A DNA stretch of 57,130 bases from Candidatus Omnitrophota bacterium (GCA_015233115.1 JADFYJ010000017.1:1-57130), one strand, 5' to 3'. Counted from the first letter of the stretch, positions 34,759 through 42,376 are shown. The notes: generated by a model not told the origin, from the letters alone. Made by a program: numbers and translations.

Positions 34759-35402
34759 GGGGGTGATCGGATTCGACTTAAGATGTTGATGTGTAGGCGG
34801 CATGCCGAGGAAGCCTGGTTGGCCTCGTAAAAAATCTGGGCAAAAACTAAACGCAAACTACGATGTAGTTGCTGAGGCAGAAAGCATCCTCGCGGGTGCC
34901 GAAGCCGCATTAGTCTAAGTTACAAGCTAACTTAGCCTTTTTATCGGGGGTCGCCCGCGACTCGATAAAAAGCACACTGTGGGCTGGTTCTGATAAACGT
35001 TTTCGGTGTCAGAATGAGATCTTAGAAAACTGGGTTTAACGCATCCTGTACGCTGGAGACGTTAAACCAAGACCAAAAAACGTTCTACGCATGTAGAAGC
35101 TTACGCAAAGCTCTTTAAGGACCGGGGTTCGATTTGTAAAAAGTCGACTTCTGGAGTAATTCAGAAGTAAAACTTGGCTTACATCAAGGAAACCCTAACT
35201 CGTAATGGAGAGGGCAATCTTGAGGGGTGAAAGCCCTGCAGAGACTTCCTCATTCGTGAGGAGATAGGAGGTATTGCCGTTGAATGTGCGACGGTAAATT
35301 TACGCCTTCTATAACACGCCAGGCTCCCGATATAAATTCGGGATGAAGAAATAGTCCACGCTATTTGGAAACAGATAGGCTAGTGTCCCCGCACCTCCAC
35401 CA
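34759..35402 (+). ncRNA. ssrA: tmRNA (ssrA), interrupted by a group I intron
   Basis: tmRNA rescues stalled ribosomes and tags the unfinished protein. The 5' end GGGGGTGATCGGATTCGAC and the 3' end CACCTCC-ACCA (CCA encoded, 35400-35402) form the tRNA-like acceptor. The tag frame starts at GCA 34853 and stops at TAA 34916. It encodes 21 residues, beginning ANYDVVAEAES and ending AGAEAALV. The stop lies in hairpin CTAAGTTA/TAACTTAG. The T-arm is split after TTCGAT by a 252-nt intron. Without it the RNA is 392 nt, a normal length. The tag end ALV is unusual, since most tags end in AA. Confidence 0.96.
35134..35385 (+). ncRNA. Group I intron in the T-loop of tmRNA
   Basis: Removing 35134-35385 restores CGGGG-TTCGATT-CCCCG, a correct T-arm. 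P1 pairs the exon end UCGAU (last base 35133) with GUCGA at 35143-35147 and has the required U-G pair at the splice site. The intron ends in G (35385). P2 is CTTCTG/CAGAAG (35148-35167), P4 CAAG/CTTG, P5 CCCT/AGGG, P7 GACT (35243)/AGTC (35353) in the context AGAAATAGTCC, P8 TCCCGA/TCGGGA. There is no room for a homing endonuclease. Confidence 0.92.
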
Positions 35403-35566
35403 TTTGTATTTTTGTTGTTGTAAATGTATTATTTGACAGTGGTTTATGAAAGCGATAATATTCTCACATAGCATTGGTGCCCAAATAGTGCCCATTTTAA
35501 AATTGGGTCTGGGCATGAAAACGTGAGGATATATTGATTAAACAAACTGTCAAAGAAACTTATTAA

Positions 35567-35601
35567 AGGCAATCTTCTCTATTGAGGAGGTTGCCTTTTT
35601 T
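35567..35601 (+). terminator. Intrinsic terminator downstream of ssrA
   Basis: AGGCAATCTTCTC pairs with GAGGAGGTTGCCT (with G-T pairs), loop TATT, followed by seven T. It ends the ssrA transcript 165 bases after the CCA. The gap 35403-35566 holds an imperfect palindrome with TGCCCATTTTAAAATTGGG but no gene. Confidence 0.85.
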
Positions 35602-35614
35602 TATTGGAGTATTT

Positions 35615-35743
35615 ATGAAGGTTAATTTAAGTTTATTGGACGAATACAAAAAAATAATTAACAAATTTCCCGAAAATAAAATCACGGAAATAAGGATACA
35701 TTTAGATAATATTCCGAAGGTAGGTATTACGACCCTTCATTAG
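35615..35743 (+). CDS. Short ORF (42 codons), possible gene remnant
   Basis: MKVNLSLLDEYKKIINKF opens after TTGGAG, and the frame ends at TAG 35741-35743. Its last codons already lie in the Rhs-derived sequence, read in another frame. This suggests the 5' part of a gene of unknown kind joined to the Rhs fragment by a rearrangement. Confidence 0.35.
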   Translation: MKVNLSLLDEYKKIINKFPENKITEIRIHLDNIPKVGITTLH

Positions 35744-36159
35744 GGAGATTTATTTCAGCCGATATGCTGGTACCGTATCCTTCTGATCCGCAATCATTAA
35801 ACCGATATAGCTACTGTCATAATAATCCTGTTAACAGAACCGACCCTAGTGGACATAAGAGTTGGTGGAAGAAATTCTGGGGAGGGGTTCAGGATTTTGT
35901 TAGGGATTATGGCGGGCTGTTTGGTTTGTCTGGTGGGTTAGCCAATGGGATTATTAACAATAATTGGCAACCGCTTAAAAATCAGCTTATTGCGGGAGCA
36001 ACAGCTTTTGTATTCTCGGGCTTTAATCCTATAGCTACAATGGCAGCGATGGTTACTACGAGTTTTCTGGATTCTAAACCTGGCCAACAACTAACAAAGT
36101 TTTTTGCGGCAGAAGTAATGGATGACATGTTAGGCGAGTTCTGGTGCCACACACCGTGA
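35725..36159 (+). pseudogene. Rhs-repeat protein C-terminal remnant
   Basis: The frame opens with RYYDPSLGRFISAD and continues NRYSYCHNNPVNRTDPSGH, the conserved end of an Rhs/YD-repeat core. About 100 residues of variable C-terminal tip follow (KSWWKKFWGGVQDFVRDYGG). The thousand or more residues of repeat core normally upstream are missing. The last codons (WCHTP-stop) come from the terminal repeat of the transposase element at 36143, so the tip is truncated as well. Rhs tips are usually toxins. This tip matches nothing I recognise. Confidence 0.8.
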
Positions 36160-36264
36160 CCCGAATTAAATATCTGGTTTTTTGTAGTAATTTGATATAA
36201 TTTATTATTAAATATTCCCTTTACAATCCCTTTTAAGATTCCCTAATCTTGGAGGGATTTTTTT

Positions 36265-36921
36265 ATGTCAAGAATAGCAAGAGTAGAAGCGTTGGGGTAT
36301 CCGCATCATGTGATTCAGCGGGGCAATCGGAATCAGAAGGTGTTTTTTAGCGATCAGGATAAAGAAACATATCTAAAAATTTTGAAAATGAATAAGGATA
36401 TATTTGGTTTTGAAATTTGGGCGTATTGTCTTATGGATAATCATGTTCATCTTGTTGTTGTTCCGAAGAAGGAAAATGGAATGATAATGGGTATTGCTGA
36501 AACGCATCGTATGTATACGCGCATGATTAATTTTAGGTATGGTTGGCGGGGATATTTATGGCAGGGACGATTTAAAAGTTTTGTTATGGATGACAACTAT
36601 TTATTCGAAACTGTCCGGTATATAGAGATGAATCCTGTTAAGGCAAAAATCAAAAGAATAGCTGAAGAATATAAATATTCAAGTGCAAAAGCGCACTTAT
36701 CCAGAAAGCTCGATGAGATTTTAGATGATTTTTATTTATTAAATCAGGTTGATGATTGGAAACAATATTTAAGTTCAGGAGTTTTGGATGATGCCGTTAC
36801 TAAAATGAAAAATTCGGAATTAACCGGGCGGCCTTTGGGATCTGATGATTTTTTAAAAAAGCTAGAAAAAATTTTAGGCAGGGAATTTATAAAGAGAAAG
36901 CCGGGACCGAAAATAAAATGA
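36265..36921 (+). CDS. REP-associated tyrosine transposase (Y1/HUH family)
   Basis: Single-strand DNA transposase of the IS200/IS605-like Y1 fold. The start MSRIARVEALGYPHHVIQRG is typical of the group. The HUH pair is in DNHVHLVV and the catalytic tyrosine in VRYIEMNPVKA. The C-terminal half (TGRPLGSDDFLKKLEKILG) looks like the DNA-binding tail of larger RAYTs. 218 residues, apparently intact. It overlaps the next ORF through ATGA. Confidence 0.93.
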   Translation: MSRIARVEALGYPHHVIQRGNRNQKVFFSDQDKETYLKILKMNKDIFGFEIWAYCLMDNHVHLVVVPKKENGMIMGIAETHRMYTRMINFRYGWRGYLWQGRFKSFVMDDNYLFETVRYIEMNPVKAKIKRIAEEYKYSSAKAHLSRKLDEILDDFYLLNQVDDWKQYLSSGVLDDAVTKMKNSELTGRPLGSDDFLKKLEKILGREFIKRKPGPKIK

Positions 36922-37214
36922 AAAAAGATAAAAAAATATCATTTGAGATAACATTGATGGAAGAGGAAAAGATAAAAGATGCAATTTTTTTGGAGCCATT
37001 TTTATATGATAATCTCCGGAAAACTAAACAGAAGGGTCGGAATAAGTTGGTTTCTTTTGATGTGCATGATTTGTTTGATTTGATAAGTGCGCTCAGAGAG
37101 TGCGCGCATTTTAGTAAATCGTATAAGCGCCAACAAGAAACCAAAAAATTTATTAATAGATTATCCGAATATTTGACGTTGATTTATAATAATGAACGAT
37201 ATTTGGGTGTGTAG
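36918..37214 (+). CDS. Small protein coupled to the RAYT, unknown function
   Basis: The 98 residues are not recognised. The N-terminal half has a beta-like pattern (KISFEITLMEEEKIKDAIF), and the rest is likely helical with SFDVHDLFDLISALREC and a basic stretch KSYKRQQETKKFINRL. No signal peptide or membrane segment. Start overlaps the transposase stop, so it is translated with it and lies inside the inverted ends. It could be an accessory or regulator of the element. Confidence 0.65.
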   Translation: MKKDKKISFEITLMEEEKIKDAIFLEPFLYDNLRKTKQKGRNKLVSFDVHDLFDLISALRECAHFSKSYKRQQETKKFINRLSEYLTLIYNNERYLGV

Positions 37215-37292
37215 ATAAAGAGTATAGACATGGAATTTTAATAGTTTAAATAATTCGGGTTATAGTGTGTGGCACCGGAAAAAGGATATCTT

Positions 37293-37790
37293 ATGCAATA
37301 TGCGCGTGTTTTTGAAATGACTCAACTTGATAAAATAATTTTGACTTTGTCAGCGACTTGCATTTTACCTGTGCTGGTTCATTTAATCCCGTTTTTTGCG
37401 GCAGATATTGGACGGTACTGGCTGCCGATTTTTTACGCGCCTTTGGTAGCTGCGCTGTGTTTCCGTCCTCAAGTGGCCATAACGGCAAGTCTCTTGGGGC
37501 CTATGGTCAATCACGCGTTATTGAGAATGCCGAGTTACCCGGAAGCTCAGTTTTTAACTTCGGAGCTGATGATTTTTAGTGCCGTTATTTTGATCTTAAG
37601 AAAATTTTTTAAACCTCAAGGCTGGGCTGTTATTCTTGCTTTCATTTTCGCGAATGCTGTTTCATCGTCTATATTTTGGCACACGGATTGGGCCGCCATA
37701 GGACAAGGCGTGGCCCATTGCTGGCCCGGCTTGTTGGCGCTGGTGATTTTAACCGAAGGCGTAAACTATTTAAGAAAAGAAAATGCTTAA
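37293..37790 (+). CDS. Integral membrane protein, possible ECF-type S component
   Basis: The 165-residue protein has about five hydrophobic segments. It carries a small-residue motif APLVAALCFRPQVAITASLL and GPMVNHALLRMP, which recalls substrate-binding (S) components of ECF transporters, but I cannot assign a substrate. Start is ATG 37293 with AAAAAGGA upstream; an in-frame GTG lies inside the transposon end. It overlaps the next PRTase gene by eight bases, hinting at import of a base or nucleoside-like compound. Confidence 0.6.
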   Translation: MQYARVFEMTQLDKIILTLSATCILPVLVHLIPFFAADIGRYWLPIFYAPLVAALCFRPQVAITASLLGPMVNHALLRMPSYPEAQFLTSELMIFSAVILILRKFFKPQGWAVILAFIFANAVSSSIFWHTDWAAIGQGVAHCWPGLLALVILTEGVNYLRKENA

Positions 37791-38196
37791 GATAACTTAT
37801 AAAAAAATTGTCAACGCGTTCAAAAATTTTTCATTTCCGGATGTTGATTTTGTCGTCGGAATTGGGACTGGCGGCCTGATACCGGCATCCATGGCCGCTT
37901 ATCATCTCGATAAAGAAATCGCTTATTTTCATGTCAATTATCGGGATGACAATAATCAACCTCAGCATAAAAAGCCGGTTTTTTTGGAATCTCAGCCGAT
38001 TCATCAAGGTGTTAAAAATATTTTACTCATCGATGATGTTTCCGTAACGGGAAAAACTCTGGATGCGGTTAAGAAAAAGTTATCCGCTTATCATGTTCAG
38101 ACTTTTGTGCTGGTTGGGTTGGCGGATTTTGTCCTTTTTCCTGAAATTAAAGAATGTGTGGATTGGCCTTGGAAAAGTTTAAAAAATAAGGATTGA
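37783..38196 (+). CDS. Type I phosphoribosyltransferase-like protein
   Basis: A short PRTase of 137 residues. The PRPP loop is ILLIDDVSVTGKTLD, with VVGIGTGGLIPASMAA upstream as the pyrophosphate loop. It resembles xanthine/guanine PRTases of archaeal and thermophile type more than OPRTs, but the base is not fixed by the sequence. It is coupled to the membrane protein upstream and followed one base later by the DUF362 gene. Confidence 0.78.
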   Translation: MLKITYKKIVNAFKNFSFPDVDFVVGIGTGGLIPASMAAYHLDKEIAYFHVNYRDDNNQPQHKKPVFLESQPIHQGVKNILLIDDVSVTGKTLDAVKKKLSAYHVQTFVLVGLADFVLFPEIKECVDWPWKSLKNKD

Positions 38197-38197
38197 T

Positions 38198-39271
38198 ATG
38201 AAAAGCAAAGTTTATTTTATTCCGTTTAAAAACTCGTTGGACATTGCTGACGGGCAGAAAAGGCTCAAGAAACTATTGGATGAGAGCGGGATTCTGGATT
38301 TTATTAAAAAAGATCATGAGGTGGCCGTTAAAGTTCATTTTGGGGAAGAAGGCAATACCGGATATATCCCTGCGGATTTTGCCGGTGTGGTTTGCCATGA
38401 AATCCTTCCAAAAGGGGCTAAGGCATTTTTATCTGATACCAATACGCTCTATCCGGGAAAACGTACGAATTGTGAAGACCATCGTCAATTAGCTTATGCG
38501 CATGGATTTACGAAAGACAAAACCGGTGTGGAGGTCATCATTCCTGACGATAATAATAAAAAAGATACGGCTGAAATTGTTGTTGATAAACAATTTATCA
38601 AGACCGCCAAGGTGGCAAGCCTTTTTACGGACGCGGATGCTCTGGTGGTGATCAGTCATTTTAAAGGTCATATGCTGAGCGGCTTCGGCGGATCATTAAA
38701 AAATGTGGGTATGGGCTGTGCTATGCGGGAAGGCAAAATGGCCCAGCATTGCAGTGTGTCACCTCAAGTTTACGAAGATAAATGCGTTGGGTGCGGCGCT
38801 TGCATTAAGGTGTGCCCGGTGAACGCTATCCAGATTGAAGGCGGCAAGGCCAAGCTGGATGCGTCAAAGTGTATTGGCTGTGCCGGCTGCGTAGGGGTTT
38901 GTAAAACGTGGGCCATGTTTGTATTTTCTGAATCTGGCGACGTCATGCAGAAAAAAATGGCTGAATACTGCCTCGCTGTACTCGGAAGTAAGAAAGAAAA
39001 AGCGTGTTTTATCAATTTCGCGATTAAAATCAATAAAGAGTGCGATTGCTGGCCGCATGATAATCCCCGCATTGGGCCTGACGCGGGTATATTATTGTCT
39101 TCCGACCCTGTGGCCCTGGATAAAGCATCCTTCGATGTTGTTTTCCACCAATGCCGCAAAGATATTTTCAAAGAATCCCATCCAGAGCAAAACAGTTTTG
39201 AACAGCTTTTATACGCCCAGTTTTTGGGGTTGGGCCATATGGAATATACGCTGGTTGAAGTGAATACATAA
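38198..39271 (+). CDS. DUF362 protein with 2x[4Fe-4S] ferredoxin domain
   Basis: The N-terminal two thirds form a DUF362 domain (VAVKVHFGEEGNTGYI, VVISHFKGHMLSGFGGSLKN). The ferredoxin insert carries CVGCGACIKVCPVNAI and CIGCAGCVGVCKTW. The C-terminal DUF362 part (GILLSSDPVALDKASFD) follows. 357 residues, cytoplasmic. Such proteins are probable electron carriers of unknown partner. Confidence 0.9.
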   Translation: MKSKVYFIPFKNSLDIADGQKRLKKLLDESGILDFIKKDHEVAVKVHFGEEGNTGYIPADFAGVVCHEILPKGAKAFLSDTNTLYPGKRTNCEDHRQLAYAHGFTKDKTGVEVIIPDDNNKKDTAEIVVDKQFIKTAKVASLFTDADALVVISHFKGHMLSGFGGSLKNVGMGCAMREGKMAQHCSVSPQVYEDKCVGCGACIKVCPVNAIQIEGGKAKLDASKCIGCAGCVGVCKTWAMFVFSESGDVMQKKMAEYCLAVLGSKKEKACFINFAIKINKECDCWPHDNPRIGPDAGILLSSDPVALDKASFDVVFHQCRKDIFKESHPEQNSFEQLLYAQFLGLGHMEYTLVEVNT

Positions 39272-39431
39272 ATTTCTTTTATTATGATCGGGATAAGTTT
39301 AAATTTGCGGATATGTCTGGCTCATTAAAAGCTTTATGTATCCCCGGAATTAATGGTTGTGTAAATTGTGGCATTTGTAATATTTACACCATGGTGTAAT
39401 AAAGTCTAATTTAATCCGAGGTGCTTTGATT

Positions 39432-39866
39432 ATGAATTCTGATATTTGGGAAATATTGCACGATGGGTTGATTGCTGATATTTTCGGAAATATTCCCGGG
39501 AATGTCGAATTTAAGATTGAAATTGAATATTTAAGAAGAATTTTTTCCGATGATGGCAAGTGTATTTTTTTGTTGTTAAAGGATTGCTCGTCGTTTAAGG
39601 TTCAAAGTTATGAAATGATGGATACCGGTGAAAAAGAATCCAGGGATTTTATTGACCTGGTTAAAGGAAATTCTGAGATATTAAGAGTAGATGCTGAGGA
39701 CGAAGCATAAGGACTGAAAATTGAGTGTACGAATTGCAATTTTTGGATTATATATAAGGATTTTTCGGTAAGACTTGATAACGGAAAAGATGTTTCGTTT
39801 AAAGAATTAGAAAAAGCATGTGCTAAATATTGGGAAGATTGGCAAAAAAAATATAATTTGAAGTAG
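39432..39866 (+). pseudogene. Gene broken by an in-frame TAA, possibly immunity-like
   Basis: ATG 39432, with AGGTG upstream, opens a 92-residue frame (MNSDIWEILHDGLIADIFG) that stops at TAA 39708. The same frame then runs on without a stop for 51 more codons (GLKIECTNCNFWIIYKDFSV ... KKYNLK) to TAG 39866. The combined protein of about 144 residues is acidic and soluble, in the size range of toxin-immunity proteins. The family is not recognised. A nonsense mutation is the simplest reading. Confidence 0.6.
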
Positions 39867-39949
39867 TTATTTTTGGGATTTTGCAAGTACTACGTTATGC
39901 TTTGCGGTTTTGTCACCAAAAAACTATTACTATTTCGAGGAGAGTTTGC

Positions 39950-40159
39950 ATGAAAAATTTTTTGTGGATTTTGTTTTTATTTATTATGTTTTCAATTTCT
40001 TCATCAAGCGCTGAAACACTTGTTTTGAATTCGGGAAAAGAAGTTACGGGTAAAATTGTTTCTCGTACTAGTGAAACAGTTGTTATTGAGAATGAGAGCG
40101 GACGTAACGGAGTTCTGGGGACACAATACTTAATTATTGCTTGGGGATCTAATTTTTAA
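39950..40159 (+). CDS. Small exported protein truncated by a palindromic insertion
   Basis: Signal peptide MKNFLWILFLFIMFSISSSS is followed by TLVLNSGKEVTGKIVSRTSE, a short beta pattern common in exported proteins of unknown role. From about residue 54 (GVLGTQYLIIAWGSNF) the codons come from the inverted repeat at 40113, so the natural C-terminus is lost. ATG 39950 has GAGGAGAG upstream. Confidence 0.6.
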   Translation: MKNFLWILFLFIMFSISSSSAETLVLNSGKEVTGKIVSRTSETVVIENESGRNGVLGTQYLIIAWGSNF

Positions 40160-40193
40160 AGAAATTAACCAAATAAGTATTGTGTCCCCAGAA
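40113..40193. mobile_element. 81-bp element with perfect 20-bp inverted ends
   Basis: TTCTGGGGACACAATACTTA at 40113-40132 is exactly complementary to 40174-40193. The centre has no coding capacity. GGGGACA-type ends of this form are often seen near Y1 transposases. A relative with GGGGACATGATACTTAATT lies at 51398, and a single relic GGGGACTGGCACAGAG at about 41094. Confidence 0.75.
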
Positions 40194-40252
40194 TTATATA
40201 GGTTCTGCTGGCACGTTAAAAATGATGTCCTAGTTAGGGTGGTATTGTCCTG

Positions 40253-40281
40253 TTGACATTTGTGTCCTTTTATTCTAAATT
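40253..40281 (+). promoter_or_regulatory. Putative sigma70-type promoter of the PEP-CTERM gene
   Basis: TTGACA at 40253-40258, spacer 17, TAAATT at 40276-40281, about 50 bases before the start codon. Confidence 0.55.
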
Positions 40282-40330
40282 ATCCCATTCAAAGCAACAA
40301 TAATTTTATAAAATCAATAGGAGAACAGCC

Positions 40331-40993
40331 ATGCAAAAAAAGGTATTATCAACTATTCTGCTTTTATTAACGGGAATTGTTTTCATCCCTCAAGCCCACG
40401 CGGCACTTATTGCGGCTGACGCCGTAGCTAACAGCTCATGGTATACCATGCCGGTTTCAACCATTGTAGACGGTAGTGGTCTGAATACAGCTAATAATCC
40501 TCCGACGCATACTTCTACAGATTGGTCTTCTTCCTGGGAAACTATGCCGTATCAATATTCAGGAGTAGTCACCTTTGATTTTCACCAGAATACGGATGTG
40601 GGAAGTTTTAGGGTTTGGAATTTTAATTTAGTCAATGGTAATGGCTCATTCACTGGCCGCGGTTCAAAAGATGTTAATGTTTTAACACAAACTGACGGCG
40701 GCGCATGGGTAGATCGAGGGTTGTATCTTTTTCCTGAAGCTCCGGGGTTGGATTCTTACACTGGAAATCTTTTCGCAAATCAAAATTGGGAAGATGTCCG
40801 TTATGTAAAATTCAATATTAGCAGTATTTGGGGCGAAGGGGATACGGGCGGGCACACGGGTTTATCTGAAGTGCAATTTTATACGCCTGAAGAAACACCA
40901 GGGAATGGTCAATCAACGGTTCCTGAACCAGCAACGATGTTTTTATTAGGTAGCGGTTTTTTAGGAATATTTTTTAGAAGATTTGGCCGATAA
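40331..40993 (+). CDS. PEP-CTERM sorted exported protein, discoidin-like body
   Basis: Signal peptide MQKKVLSTILLLLTGIVFIP..AHA, a beta-rich body of about 165 residues (SGVVTFDFHQNTDVGSFRVW, GLSEVQFYTPEE) that recalls F5/8-type carbohydrate-binding domains, and the C-terminal tripartite tag VPEPATMFLLGSGFLGIFF ending RRFGR. The tag is processed by an exosortase/EpsH enzyme, not encoded in this window. It has its own promoter and terminator. Confidence 0.88.
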   Translation: MQKKVLSTILLLLTGIVFIPQAHAALIAADAVANSSWYTMPVSTIVDGSGLNTANNPPTHTSTDWSSSWETMPYQYSGVVTFDFHQNTDVGSFRVWNFNLVNGNGSFTGRGSKDVNVLTQTDGGAWVDRGLYLFPEAPGLDSYTGNLFANQNWEDVRYVKFNISSIWGEGDTGGHTGLSEVQFYTPEETPGNGQSTVPEPATMFLLGSGFLGIFFRRFGR

Positions 40994-41016
40994 AAATTGC
41001 TGTTGAAGAAAATATT

Positions 41017-41058
41017 AATCCGCAGATTGTTTGTAAAAACGATTTGCGGATTTTTTTT
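41017..41058 (+). terminator. Intrinsic terminator after the PEP-CTERM gene
   Basis: AATCCGCA and TTGCGGATT form the stem, with extra pairing GATTG/CGATT inside, followed by eight T. Confidence 0.8.
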
Positions 41059-41188
41059 ATTTCAATACTTGATTTTTTAAGCAGATTTAATTCGGGGACT
41101 GGCACAGAGTAGATTTAATATGTTATACTTTTCTAAATTTAGAATAATCCTCGTTTGGCCTTGACAATATAATTGACCTGGGATGACT

Positions 41189-42376
41189 ATGAAAAAATGT
41201 CCTTTTTGTGCAGAAAAAATTCAAGATGCGGCTTTAAAATGTAAGCATTGTAATGAATCTTTGGTATCAGAAGATGCCGCAACAGCCATTGCATTTTTAG
41301 AAGCTTTACAGCTATCAGTAAAAGCCAAGAAATCTAAAAAGATTTTTTGGTTTTTATTAATGATTTTAATAGTTGTTGGATCTGTTTTATGTGTGACAAA
41401 ATTTGACAAAATACAGACTTTAATTCATTCAATTCCCATATCAAAAATGTTATCGTTATATACTCCCCCAAGCAGAAAAATAGAGGGATTAACTGATTTG
41501 CAAAAAAAATTGTCGAATCAGTTTTCATCTTCAAAAGGCTATGTCGCGGATACGGCTCAAGTGTTAACGCCTGAAGACAAAAGTAAAATTGAATCTATGA
41601 TAGAATCAATTGAAGAGAAAGTTCCAGTGCAAATAGTTGTTGTCACCGTTGATTCAGTAGCGCCGGAATCTTTGGAAGATTACATGGCTAAGGTATTTAG
41701 ACATTTAAACGCCGACGTTAAAGTCAGAACAAATGCGGTTTGTTTATTTATCGCCGTTAAAGATCACCAATTCCGTATTGAAGTGGGCGAGTCTTTAATG
41801 GGTATTTTGACTGATCAAGAATTAGAAAAAATTACAGAAGAAAATATTGTTCCTTCTTTTCAGTTTAAAAATTATTTTCAAGGCATTAATGATAGTGTCG
41901 ATGCCATTGGCAAGTTGATCGAGGAACAGTTTAATGCTAACACTGGTTTAGCGGTTAAAAGTGAGATAAAAGAATTGAATGAAAATAAAGCTTCCAATTT
42001 AGCTGTAAAAATTGGTAATATATCGTATGAAGTAATATCTGCCCGGTGGTCTGCTAAGATAAATGAAAGTGAAGGGCGTGAACCGCCAGCGGGAAAAATG
42101 TTTTTGGTTGTTAAATTAAATGTGAAAAATGACGATACGAAGCCGCGCACAGTACCACAGATTAAATTAGTCGATAAAAATAACGCTGGATATCAAATTG
42201 ATAGTCAATCTTGGACGATAAAAGATACGATAGGTTCTTTGGAGCACCTTAATCCGGGTGAACAAAAAAGTGGAATAATATTTTTCTCTGTTCCTCAGGG
42301 CAAAGAATATCGTCTTAAAGTTTCTGAAGGAGGCAGAACAGAGCATAGCCTATTCATAAAACTTTCTTCTTTATAA
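41189..42376 (+). CDS. Zinc-ribbon, membrane-anchored TPM-domain and DUF4352-like protein
   Basis: Four regions in one 395-residue chain: an N-terminal zinc ribbon (CPFCAEKIQDAALKCKHC), one membrane segment (about 48-67), and a TPM (YgcG-type) domain (about 110-245, GYVADTAQVLTPEDKSKIES, AVCLFIAVKDHQFRIEVGES). The C-terminal beta domain resembles DUF4352 (about 265-395, KMFLVVKLNVKNDD). TPM domains act in envelope or photosystem repair. Start ATG 41189 has TGGGA upstream; ATG 41183 is possible. Confidence 0.82.
   Translation: MKKCPFCAEKIQDAALKCKHCNESLVSEDAATAIAFLEALQLSVKAKKSKKIFWFLLMILIVVGSVLCVTKFDKIQTLIHSIPISKMLSLYTPPSRKIEGLTDLQKKLSNQFSSSKGYVADTAQVLTPEDKSKIESMIESIEEKVPVQIVVVTVDSVAPESLEDYMAKVFRHLNADVKVRTNAVCLFIAVKDHQFRIEVGESLMGILTDQELEKITEENIVPSFQFKNYFQGINDSVDAIGKLIEEQFNANTGLAVKSEIKELNENKASNLAVKIGNISYEVISARWSAKINESEGREPPAGKMFLVVKLNVKNDDTKPRTVPQIKLVDKNNAGYQIDSQSWTIKDTIGSLEHLNPGEQKSGIIFFSVPQGKEYRLKVSEGGRTEHSLFIKLSSL

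Larger units (their letters stand above)
36143..37276 (+). mobile_element. RAYT cassette with 26-bp imperfect inverted ends
   Basis: The ends 36143-36168 (GGTGCCACACACCGTGACCC...) and 37251-37276 are inverted copies identical at 23 of 26 positions. Between them lie a Y1 transposase gene and a second ORF overlapping it by four bases. The left end supplies the stop codon of the Rhs remnant. The right end abuts the ribosome-binding site of the next gene. REP transposases are usually treated as domesticated single-copy genes, so a bounded two-gene unit is notable. Confidence 0.7.

Noticed and set aside
35134-35385. tmRNA intron as a two-piece (permuted) tmRNA
   Set aside because: The order of tRNA-like halves is normal (5' acceptor first, CCA last), and the insert has group I core pairings with a correct P1.
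38770-39171. 133-codon open frame on the minus strand inside the DUF362 gene
   Set aside because: It lies wholly opposite the ferredoxin coding region, whose cysteine motifs show the real frame.
39708-39710. Recoded stop codon / alternative genetic code
   Set aside because: TAA, TAG and TGA all end clear genes elsewhere in the window, so a single in-frame TAA is better explained by mutation.
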